A stretch of DNA of 9,933 bases from the NCBI GenBank assembly GCA_025060055.1, contig JANXCK010000191.1, forward strand, positions 1 to 9,933. Direction: 5' to 3'. Numbering within the stretch: the stretch's first letter is position 1; each line of letters opens with the position of its first letter. The notes under the pieces were generated by a model, which did not search any database, was not told where the DNA came from, and saw only the letters and a list, made by a program, of their open reading frames with translations. Of this stretch, positions 1 through 6,066 are shown one piece after another. Position numbers and translations under genes: made by a program. This DNA is from Fimbriimonadales bacterium. GTDB taxonomy: Bacteria > Armatimonadota > Fimbriimonadia > Fimbriimonadales > GBS-DC.

Positions 1-2594
1 TCTTCCCGCATCAGGTACGCCTGCTCCGCCCACTCGCACACCTGATCCAGCAGCAGGTCGTGGCGCGTGAAGGTGAAGTCATCAGGCTTCACGAAGAACT
101 CCAGCGGGAAGATGGTGTTCAGCCGCTGGTACAGCCCCAGCAGATCCCACTCGGTAGGCGGCAAGTTGCGCGGAGCGAACTCATCGACCACTTCGGAGAC
201 CACTTCGCTGATGTAGCGCAGCGCCAACTCGCGCGTGCCTTTGCCCTCCAGAATCTGGCGACGCAAATTGTAAACCTGCAAACGCTGGTTATTCAGCACA
301 TCATCATATTGCAATACATGCTTGCGAATAGAGAAGTTGTGCAGCTCCACGCGCTTTTGCGCCCCTTCGATGGCTTTAGTCAGCATTTTCGCTTCCAGCG
401 GCTCGTCTTCGGGCCACGTTTTCAGCAAGGGGCTGTTGCGCAGGTTCTCTCCGAACAGGCGCACCAGCTCGTCTTCCAGCGACAGGTAGAAGCGCGATTC
501 GCCAGGGTCGCCCTGTCGTCCAGAGCGTCCGCGCAGCTGGTTATCGATGCGGCGGCTCTCGTGGCGTTCTGTGCCCAGCACGAACAGCCCGCCGAGTTTG
601 CGCACCTCTTCGGCAGCGACGGAGCGTTCCTGCTCCGAAAGGGGCAACGGCGGCGCTGCCCGCATCTTACCGCCCCGACGGAACGAAATCTCTTCTTGGG
701 GAGCAGGCTCGGCGTTCTCTGTGCCGTCTGCGCTTTCGGGCTTCGGCTCCTGCTTCACGATGGAACCGCCCAGCAGGATGTCCACGCCGCGCCCCGCCAT
801 GTTGGTGGCAATCGTCACGGCGCCTTTGCGCCCCGCCTCGGCGATAATCAGCGCCTCTTTCTCGTGGAACTTTGCGTTCAGCACATTGTGCGGGATGCCA
901 TGCTCCATCGCCTCAATAAAGTATTCGGCATTCGCCTCAGGCAGCTCCCAGTGTTCAAGGAACCACTTCACATGTGCGGGGTCAGTCGGGCTGGTGGGCA
1001 GCCCCAACTCGCGCAGCATCGGCGTAATCTGGCGCATCGAGAGGGTGTTCAGGGGCATCAGCAGCGTCTTGCGCCACTCCTCTTTCTTTGCTTTCTCGAC
1101 GCTCTTGTTCGTCTCCAGCTCGCGCCGCACCCGCTCGATTAACACCAGCAGTTGCAACTTGTCGAATGCCAAGCGCGAGGAGACCACCTCGGACATCTCG
1201 ATAGAGCGCGTGCCGACCAGTACAGGCTGCTGCTTAGTGTAAAGGCGCAGGATCTCCAGCGCAATCCCGCGCAGCTTCGACTCCATCGTCTTGTAGACCA
1301 CATCGGGGTGATCGACCCGAATCATTGGGCGGTGCGTGGGGATGCACACCACATCCATGCCGTAAATCTTGCGGAACTCTTCCTCTTCAGTTTTCGCCGT
1401 GCCCGTCATGCCCGCCAGTTTCTGGTACAGGCGGAAGTAGTTCTGGAAGGTCACGACGGCGATGGTCTGGCTCTCTTGTTTGATGGGCACGCCCTCTTTC
1501 GCCTCTAACGCTTGGTGGATGCCGTCGCTGAAGCGTCTGCCGTGCATCAAGCGCCCTGTGAACTCGTCCACGATAATAATCTCGCCGCCGCGCACCACAT
1601 AGTGGATGTCTTTTTTGAAGTAACCATGCGCCTTGAGCGCGGCGTTGATGTAGGGCATCAGCTCGACCTCGTCGGCGAGGTTCTTCACGCCCATCATTTG
1701 CTCCAGTCGTTCAGTTCCCTCCTCGGTCAGCGTCACGGCGTGATGTTTCTCGTCCACCACATAGTCGCGTCCTGGCTGCAGGCGGCGCACCCACGAGTCA
1801 ACGCGCGTGTAGATGCTCAAATCCTCCTCAATCTGCCCCGAAATGATGTGCGGTGTGCGTGCCTCGTCGATGAGGATGCTGTCCACCTCGTCGATGATGG
1901 CGTAGTAGAGTTCGCGCTGCACGAGGTCGTCGACAGAGTAGACCATGTTGTCGCGCAGGTAGTCGAAGGCGTATTCGTGGTTAGTGCCGTAAGTGATGTC
2001 AGCGGCGTAGGCTTCCTTGCGGGTGACCTCGCGCAGGTGCAGGTAGCGCGGGTCGGGATGTTGATAGCCCGGTTCGTAAATGTATGAGCCGCCGCGCTCG
2101 TCGGTCTCCGCGCTCTGCCCCTGAATCACGCCGACGCTCAGCCCCAGCGCGTGGTAGATGGGTCCCATCCACACGGCGTCGCGCCGTGCTAAGTAGTCGT
2201 TCACCGTTACCAGATGCACGCCTTTGCCCAGCAGCGCGTTGAGGTACAGAGGCAGCGTGGCGACCAGCGTCTTGCCCTCGCCCGTTTTCATCTCGGCGAT
2301 GCGCCCTTGGTGCAGCACGATGCCGCCCACCAGCTGCACGTCGAAGTGGCGCATGTTCAGCGTGCGCCGCGCCGCCTCACGGCACGCGGCGAACGCCTCT
2401 GGCAAAATATCATCCAGCGTTTCGCCGTCCTGCAGTCGCTTCTTGAACTCATCGGTTTTTGCCTTCAGTTGTTCGTCGGAGAGGGCTTGGAAATCGGGTT
2501 CGAGCGCGTTGATTTTCTGCACGATGGGCATCAGCCGCTTCACATCGCGCTCGCTGGTGTCCATCAGCTTCTTGAGCCATTCTCTAACAATCAT
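1..2594 (-). CDS. secA: Preprotein translocase ATPase SecA (C-terminus beyond the left edge)
   Basis: SecA is the cytoplasmic motor ATPase that pushes unfolded preproteins through the SecYEG channel. The reading frame opens at the ATG whose complement lies at 2592-2594 and runs off the left edge, leaving 864 residues. Visible signatures are Walker A MKTGEGKT (residues 102-109), the Walker B/DEVD box with D235-D238 followed by SILIDEARTP, the preprotein cross-linking domain, then motor domain 2 with VLVGTRSIEMSE (458-469), TNMAGRG (597-603) and the arginine-finger region RIDNQLRGRSGRQGD (682-696). The helical scaffold begins afterwards; the tail of the protein is missing. Two departures from E. 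coli SecA stand out: about 24 extra residues between motor motifs before the DEVD box, and about 87 extra residues after SIEMSE (roughly residues 470-566). The start is supported by a GGAGG five bases upstream. The gene is divergent from the restriction operon. Identification is certain; only the C-terminus is unseen. Confidence 0.98.
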   Translation of the reverse strand, partial: MIVREWLKKLMDTSERDVKRLMPIVQKINALEPDFQALSDEQLKAKTDEFKKRLQDGETLDDILPEAFAACREAARRTLNMRHFDVQLVGGIVLHQGRIAEMKTGEGKTLVATLPLYLNALLGKGVHLVTVNDYLARRDAVWMGPIYHALGLSVGVIQGQSAETDERGGSYIYEPGYQHPDPRYLHLREVTRKEAYAADITYGTNHEYAFDYLRDNMVYSVDDLVQRELYYAIIDEVDSILIDEARTPHIISGQIEEDLSIYTRVDSWVRRLQPGRDYVVDEKHHAVTLTEEGTERLEQMMGVKNLADEVELMPYINAALKAHGYFKKDIHYVVRGGEIIIVDEFTGRLMHGRRFSDGIHQALEAKEGVPIKQESQTIAVVTFQNYFRLYQKLAGMTGTAKTEEEEFRKIYGMDVVCIPTHRPMIRVDHPDVVYKTMESKLRGIALEILRLYTKQQPVLVGTRSIEMSEVVSSRLAFDKLQLLVLIERVRRELETNKSVEKAKKEEWRKTLLMPLNTLSMRQITPMLRELGLPTSPTDPAHVKWFLEHWELPEANAEYFIEAMEHGIPHNVLNAKFHEKEALIIAEAGRKGAVTIATNMAGRGVDILLGGSIVKQEPKPESADGTENAEPAPQEEISFRRGGKMRAAPPLPLSEQERSVAAEEVRKLGGLFVLGTERHESRRIDNQLRGRSGRQGDPGESRFYLSLEDELVRLFGENLRNSPLLKTWPEDEPLEAKMLTKAIEGAQKRVELHNFSIRKHVLQYDDVLNNQRLQVYNLRRQILEGKGTRELALRYISEVVSEVVDEFAPRNLPPTEWDLLGLYQRLNTIFPLEFFVKPDDFTFTRHDLLLDQVCEWAEQAYLMRE

Positions 2595-2598
2595 CGTG

Positions 2599-2604
2599 TC
2601 CTCC
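2599..2604 (-). promoter_or_regulatory. Ribosome binding site of secA
   Basis: On the minus strand the sequence reads GGAGGACACG just before the ATG, a near-perfect Shine-Dalgarno. It fixes the secA start at 2594. Confidence 0.85.
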
Positions 2605-2616
2605 GAGATGGGGCAG

Positions 2617-2629
2617 GGTATATGATACC
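2617..2629. repeat. Short inverted repeat GGTAT-ATG-ATACC over the secA -10
   Basis: Perfect five-base arms flank a three-base centre. The symmetry means each strand carries a -10-like hexamer (TATGAT on plus at 2621-2626, TATCAT on minus at 2627-2622). It may be a bidirectional promoter core or an operator overlapping the secA start site. It is short enough to be chance. Confidence 0.35.
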
Positions 2630-2630
2630 T
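2622..2630 (-). promoter_or_regulatory. Putative -10 element of the secA promoter
   Basis: The minus strand reads AGGTATCAT here; TATCAT matches five of six positions of the -10 consensus TATAAT. Transcription would start near 2615 and give a leader of about 20 bases that contains the Shine-Dalgarno. I see no convincing -35 hexamer at the usual spacing. The same GGTAT core precedes other transcription starts in the window, which raises confidence. The opposite strand carries TATGAT over almost the same bases, so the site could also fire toward the restriction operon. Confidence 0.5.
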
Positions 2631-2651
2631 GATTCCCGCAAACATTTCCGT

Positions 2652-2665
2652 CGTGGCTTGCCACG
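2652..2665. repeat. Inverted repeat CGTGGC-TT-GCCACG between secA and the restriction operon
   Basis: Six-base perfect arms flank a two-base centre, in the divergent intergenic region. As RNA it would form only a five-pair stem with a four-base loop and no U tract follows on either strand, so it is not a terminator. Its shape fits a dimeric regulator site. It lies about 43 bases upstream of the inferred secA start and about 70 upstream of the inferred endonuclease start. No regulator gene is visible in the operon. Confidence 0.35.
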
Positions 2666-2713
2666 CCCACAGGAAAGTATTCGGTGGTCATATGTGGGGA
2701 TGCCTCAAAGATG

Positions 2714-2722
2714 TGGTATAAT
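2714..2722 (+). promoter_or_regulatory. Extended -10 promoter TGGTATAAT of the restriction-modification operon
   Basis: A consensus TATAAT at 2717-2722 is preceded by TGG, giving a full extended -10. The -35 region is poor, as is common for extended -10 promoters. The usual spacing puts the transcription start at 2729-2730, on or beside the A of the endonuclease ATG at 2730. No Shine-Dalgarno can fit, so the transcript is predicted to be leaderless. The identical nine-base string precedes the iron-sulfur carrier gene on the other strand (5966-5958). Confidence 0.7.
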
Positions 2723-2729
2723 CCGTAGT

Positions 2730-3749
2730 ATGCTGGAGTATCGGCGTACTCCCAATCAGCTACGTGAGCATGCCAGCCTTTACTGGCCTAAAGAGTTGCT
2801 ACAGGGGTGCCGCGCCGATACGCCTTTGGTGATTTCTCGGCTTTTGGAGACACAAGAGATTTTCCTATCTGTTCTGGGAATTGCCGATAGAGAGTATGAC
2901 AGTTGGCGGCGCATCTTGCAGGAGACCTCGCTACCTGCCAACCTTTTCCTAAAGCACTTGATGATTCTCGCCGATGTTGGGGGTGAAATCTTCAAGCGAT
3001 TAACTCCGCTTCCGGAAGCGTCAGAAATCGCTTTCAGCTGGAGAGGTCGCGATTACGCTTACCCCACCAAGGTGATCCACATCAGACAAGTAAGCAACAG
3101 TTCGCTGAAAACCACCAAAAAACAGGTACTCAACCCCGCTTCACTGACGCCTGAAATAGAGGACGCGATTATGTTTCTGCTATTCGCAGGTCTTGCGAGC
3201 AATTTCACGCTCCCCTCGGACATCCAGAATCGATGTACGATTGGCTTGTTGCTGGGAAACCGATATGAAATCGAGCGGTTCATCAAACAGCGCTACATCC
3301 TTGTCAGCCCTATATTGAAAGGTGCTTCTGCAAATGAGTTGGGACATGAGGCGCAACGCTTCGTGCGCGAATTTCTTCAGCAACGGTTAGGTGAGGGATC
3401 GGATTTTTCCCAACAACGCATTCCCGATGTATCCCAAACTCACGACGGGCGTGAAATCACTTTCGATATCGTCGCTGTATCTCCTGAAGGGCGTTATTGC
3501 GCTATTGAGGTTTCATTTCAGGTAACTACGAATAGCGTCATAGAACGCAAGGCAGGTCAGGCACAGAGTCGCTACGAAAAACTTCATGAGAAGGGGCACA
3601 GGATTGCTTATGTTGTTGATGGTGCTGGCAACTTCGAGCGCAAGCAAGCTTTGACCACGATTTGCCAATACAGTGACTGCACAGTTGCTTTTTCGCCAAG
3701 TGAACTGGAGGTGCTTGCTAAATTCTTGGTAGAACAAGGAGGTCGGTAA
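2730..3749 (+). CDS. Probable type II restriction endonuclease, PD-(D/E)XK-like
   Basis: A 339-residue protein that probably cuts foreign DNA at the site protected by the methyltransferase next door. This is inferred mainly from the tight pairing. The C-terminal third carries a nuclease-like core: D246 in FDIVA, then a beta strand IEVSFQ with E260 and Q264, then TTNSVIERKAGQA with K274, then a strand in HRIAYVVDGAGNFER. D246/E260 fit the acidic pair of the PD-(D/E)XK fold, but the usual ExK lysine is absent; Q264 or a migrated K274 may replace it. The N-terminal two thirds look helical and are not recognised; they may read the DNA site. The open frame extends upstream to 2214 inside antisense secA, but ATG 2730 is preferred because a consensus extended -10 sits directly before it and homology-like composition begins there. 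An ATG at 2700 lies upstream of that -10. Its stop overlaps the methyltransferase start. Recognition sequence unknown. Confidence 0.75.
   Translation: MLEYRRTPNQLREHASLYWPKELLQGCRADTPLVISRLLETQEIFLSVLGIADREYDSWRRILQETSLPANLFLKHLMILADVGGEIFKRLTPLPEASEIAFSWRGRDYAYPTKVIHIRQVSNSSLKTTKKQVLNPASLTPEIEDAIMFLLFAGLASNFTLPSDIQNRCTIGLLLGNRYEIERFIKQRYILVSPILKGASANELGHEAQRFVREFLQQRLGEGSDFSQQRIPDVSQTHDGREITFDIVAVSPEGRYCAIEVSFQVTTNSVIERKAGQAQSRYEKLHEKGHRIAYVVDGAGNFERKQALTTICQYSDCTVAFSPSELEVLAKFLVEQGGR
3737..3742 (+). promoter_or_regulatory. Ribosome binding site AGGAGG of the methyltransferase
   Basis: A full AGGAGG lies inside the last codons of the endonuclease, six bases before the ATG at 3749. Together with the TAATG stop-start overlap it decides the methyltransferase start and suggests translational coupling plus strong independent initiation. 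Confidence 0.85.
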
Positions 3750-5500
3750 TGGCGCACTGGAGTGAAAATGCAACTCCCCTGATGGTTCGGTCGAGTGCGA
3801 TAAGTGAGTACGAACGACCACACGACTCGCTTCTGAGAGAGCCAGCGGTCTGGCTCATCTGGCTTCCGCACGAGGTGATGCCTTCTGGCTACACGGCTAT
3901 TCGGCAACTCAGCAGCGCTTTGCATAGCGAGTCGATTCTATGCATCCTTACTACGCCCAGTCAAGCCGCGCGCATACTACCATGCCTTGAGGCGACGCTG
4001 AAGTTCCAGCTGTGGGTGTCCGTGAAGACGCAGATGGTCTGTCCAGACGCCCTCACCCGACTACCGAGTCGACACGCAGCGCTGCTTGTGATGTCTCGCT
4101 ACCGCGGCTCTCTGAAACATACAAAGACACGGATTGCATATACCTACTGTCCCGCGTGTGGACGCACAACGAAGGACTACGGAGGGAAGAAGCACGTTTA
4201 CCACGAGTACGGAACGCTGATATCGGATGTGTGGCGTGATATAGAAATTGATTTGTCTTCGTGCACGGGTATTCAACCTGTTGTCCATCGGCTGAGCGAC
4301 CTTTTCGGTCTGCCTCCGTATCGCACCCTGCACCTATTGGAGTGGACAGGTCAAGCGACTCCGCATCGCGACTCAGTTTTGGCACGGGAAACACTGTTTA
4401 CTGACTACGCCCCTGCAAGTCTGCCACCAGAGTCGCAGTTGATACAAGGAGACTGCATCGAGGCGCTGCGCCGCCTGCCAGACTGCTCAGTTGACTTCTG
4501 TTTCGCTGATCCGCCCTACAACTTACGCAAAAAGTACGACCACTGGAACGACGATGTAGATTCGCGCGAGTATTTCAAGTGGTGTGATCAGTGGCTTGCT
4601 GAGTTAGCTCGTGTACTAAAACCTGGGCGCACGCTGGCTGTTCTCAACATCCCGCTCTGGGCTGTGAGGCACTACCAGTTTTTGGAGACCCAGCTCCAGT
4701 TCCAGAACTGGATTGTTTGGGAAGCGCTTAGTTTTCCTGTTCGGATGATTATGCCTGCCCATTACACGATTCTGTGTTTTTCTAAGGGTGAACCGCGTCC
4801 TCTGCCTGCTTATGCGAACAGCGCTGAGCGAGATTTTCTTGAGCCGCTCAGCGAGGGTTTCTGCCTACGCCCGCGATGTCAGATGTACCGTCGACTAAAA
4901 GGCATTCCCGATAGAGACACTCTCACCGACCTTTGGTACGACATCCACCGCCTGAAGCATAATTCGCGTCGCCTCGATCACCCGTGCCAACTGCCTCCGA
5001 CTCTGATGTATCGTCTGATCGCGACCTTCACCTACCCAGGTGAAGTTGTGGTGGATTGCTTCAACGGTATCGGTACGACGACTCTCGCAGCCCAGCAAAT
5101 GGGGCGACGATTTATCGGGATTGAGCTTTCCGAAAGGTATCATTCGATTGCGATGCAGCGGCACCAGATTCTCTCGGAGGGAGGCGACCCCTTCGCGAAG
5201 CATCGCGAGACGCCCGAAGCAAAGAATAGCCCTGTCCCACGCTTGCGCAAGCAAAAATATCTCGTAAGTAAAAAAACCTTGCAGTTGGAAGTGAAGCGAA
5301 TAGCACAAGCACTGGGGCGGATCCCTACACGCCAGGAGGTCGCTCAGATGAGCAAGTACCCATTGGAACTGTACGACCAATATTTTCTAAGCTGGGGCGA
5401 GGTCTGTGCCGCTGCGCGGACAACAGGGATGTCGGAGCTTCCTCCGAATTCGCGACTGCCTCAGCAGCTCAGCCTACTCTCGGAGGAGGCACTGCAGTAG
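3749..5500 (+). CDS. Beta-class site-specific DNA methyltransferase (probably N6-adenine) of the restriction-modification system
   Basis: A 583-residue S-adenosylmethionine-dependent DNA methyltransferase, the protective partner of the upstream endonuclease. The catalytic motif DPPYNL is at 254-259 and the cofactor motif FNGIGTT at 438-444, in the order IV before I that defines the beta class. DPPY favours N6-adenine but N4-cytosine is possible. The target-recognition region lies between, roughly 330-400. Residues 51-200 resemble 284-440: LEATLKFQLWVSV pairs with LETQLQFQNWIVW, and GTLISDVWRDI (155-165) with DTLTDLWYDI (390-399). This N-terminal copy has no DPPY and no glycine-rich motif, so it looks catalytically dead; it carries CPACG (134-138). 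Residues 508-561 (LGRIPTRQE, then YPLELYDQYFLSWGEV) match the short DNA-binding repeat found next to HNH homing endonucleases. Base composition is less G+C-rich than the flanking genes, consistent with transfer. The enzyme class is firm; the target is unknown. Confidence 0.93.
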   Translation: MAHWSENATPLMVRSSAISEYERPHDSLLREPAVWLIWLPHEVMPSGYTAIRQLSSALHSESILCILTTPSQAARILPCLEATLKFQLWVSVKTQMVCPDALTRLPSRHAALLVMSRYRGSLKHTKTRIAYTYCPACGRTTKDYGGKKHVYHEYGTLISDVWRDIEIDLSSCTGIQPVVHRLSDLFGLPPYRTLHLLEWTGQATPHRDSVLARETLFTDYAPASLPPESQLIQGDCIEALRRLPDCSVDFCFADPPYNLRKKYDHWNDDVDSREYFKWCDQWLAELARVLKPGRTLAVLNIPLWAVRHYQFLETQLQFQNWIVWEALSFPVRMIMPAHYTILCFSKGEPRPLPAYANSAERDFLEPLSEGFCLRPRCQMYRRLKGIPDRDTLTDLWYDIHRLKHNSRRLDHPCQLPPTLMYRLIATFTYPGEVVVDCFNGIGTTTLAAQQMGRRFIGIELSERYHSIAMQRHQILSEGGDPFAKHRETPEAKNSPVPRLRKQKYLVSKKTLQLEVKRIAQALGRIPTRQEVAQMSKYPLELYDQYFLSWGEVCAAARTTGMSELPPNSRLPQQLSLLSEEALQ

Positions 5501-5518
5501 CTGAAGGAGACAAGCCCT

Positions 5519-5599
5519 ATGTCCCACCAAGTAAACGGGATTGATTCCCTGCGGCGGCATGCGCCAGCAATGCAGCGCCGATTGGAGACACTTTCCTAA
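5519..5599 (+). CDS. Possible 26-residue small ORF after the methyltransferase
   Basis: ATG at 5519 opens 26 codons ending in TAA at 5597-5599, with an AAGGAG Shine-Dalgarno at 5504-5509, nine bases upstream. The peptide begins MSHQVNGIDSLRRH and is basic, with four arginines and no cysteines or membrane segment. It lies 18 bases after the methyltransferase stop, in the same direction, and its end overlaps the stop of the convergent iron-sulfur carrier gene by four bases. It could be a small product of the restriction operon, a remnant, or chance. I do not recognise it. Confidence 0.3.
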   Translation: MSHQVNGIDSLRRHAPAMQRRLETLS

Positions 5600-5937
5600 A
5601 CACTAAACGAGGTGCCGCAGCCGCACTTGCGCTTCGCCTTGGGGATGTCGAACTGGAAGCCCCCACCGAGCAGCTGACCTGTGTAATCGATGGTCGTGCC
5701 TTCCAAAATCTGCGCGCTCTTGGGGTCAATCACGACACGCACGCCATCGAACTCGGCAACAAGGTCGCCTGGGCGCAGCGCATCGGTTGGCAGCATTACA
5801 TGCTCAAAGCCTGAGCATCCGCCTGAGCGCACGCCCACTCGCAGGTAAGCGTCCGACTTGCCCTGCTTGGCTAAAATTTGCTTGATACGGGCAATCGCAC
5901 GCTCCGTAAACCGTATCGGAAACTGGGGCTGGGTCAT
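5596..5937 (-). CDS. A-type iron-sulfur cluster carrier protein (HesB/IscA/ErpA/SufA family)
   Basis: A 113-residue cytoplasmic carrier that accepts Fe-S clusters from a scaffold and hands them to target enzymes. The family's three cluster-binding cysteines are present: C41 in SGGCSGFE, and C105 and C107 in the C-terminal CGCGTSFSV. Other family signatures are the LRVGV strand before C41, VVIDPKSAQIL in the middle and the DYTGQLLGGGFQFDIPKAK stretch before the last cysteines. Length is typical and complete. The start is supported by an AGGAG five bases upstream and a consensus promoter just before that. IscA, ErpA and SufA cannot be told apart on these residues alone, and no isc or suf gene is adjacent, so no symbol is given. 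The gene converges with the restriction operon and lies downstream of the exported hypothetical protein on the same strand, but has its own promoter. Confidence 0.95.
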   Translation of the reverse strand: MTQPQFPIRFTERAIARIKQILAKQGKSDAYLRVGVRSGGCSGFEHVMLPTDALRPGDLVAEFDGVRVVIDPKSAQILEGTTIDYTGQLLGGGFQFDIPKAKRKCGCGTSFSV

Positions 5938-5942
5938 CGCTT

Positions 5943-5947
5943 CTCCT
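5943..5947 (-). promoter_or_regulatory. Ribosome binding site AGGAG of the iron-sulfur carrier gene
   Basis: The minus strand reads AGGAGAAGCG before the ATG, giving AGGAG with a five-base spacer. It supports the start at 5937. Confidence 0.8.
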
Positions 5948-5957
5948 ATTCAACTGA

Positions 5958-5966
5958 ATTATACCA
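5958..5966 (-). promoter_or_regulatory. Extended -10 promoter TGGTATAAT of the iron-sulfur carrier gene
   Basis: The minus strand carries the same TGGTATAAT nonamer as the restriction operon promoter. Transcription would begin near 5951, leaving a leader of about 13 bases that is little more than the Shine-Dalgarno. The position expected for a -35 element (about 5981-5986) falls in the arm of the hairpin at 5978-6005 and matches the consensus weakly. Confidence 0.7.
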
Positions 5967-5977
5967 TGCCGTGCATA

Positions 5978-6005
5978 GTGTGACGGCGTTCGCGCCGTTG
6001 CACAC
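5978..6005. repeat. Hairpin with TTCG loop upstream of the iron-sulfur carrier gene
   Basis: GTGTG-ACGGCG, loop TTCG, CGCCGT, a two-base bulge TG, then CACAC: eleven pairs in all. No T run follows on either strand, so it is not a classic Rho-independent terminator. It could end or stabilise the transcript of the exported protein gene, or serve as a protein site at the -35 region of the carrier gene promoter. Confidence 0.5.
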
Positions 6006-6015
6006 GACAGCAAGA

Positions 6016-6035
6016 AGACGGTAAGAATGCCGTCT
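6016..6035 (-). terminator. Weak terminator-like hairpin after the exported protein gene
   Basis: Six-base arms AGACGG and CCGTCT enclose an eight-base loop, 31 bases past the stop codon of the exported protein gene. On the minus strand TCTTGCTG follows the stem, which is only mildly T-rich. The position suits a terminator but the sequence is weak. Confidence 0.35.
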
Positions 6036-6066
6036 CACTTAATTCACGACTGGATCTACGAGGTAA

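Noticed and set aside
60..2087. Several long plus-strand open frames opposite secA
   Set aside because: They are antisense shadows in a G+C-rich gene. The minus strand translates to SecA with every motif intact, while the plus frames give low-complexity, histidine- and arginine-rich products.
2214..2729. Upstream extension of the endonuclease frame to give a 511-residue protein
   Set aside because: The first 172 residues lie largely antisense to secA and cover its promoter. A consensus extended -10 directly precedes ATG 2730.
4053..4394. Minus-strand frames inside the methyltransferase gene
   Set aside because: They are opposite a well-supported coding region with conserved residues and have no ribosome site or known motif.
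5553..5565. GGCG-GCATG-CGCC hairpin as terminator of the restriction operon
   Set aside because: The stem has four pairs only and no T run follows on either strand.
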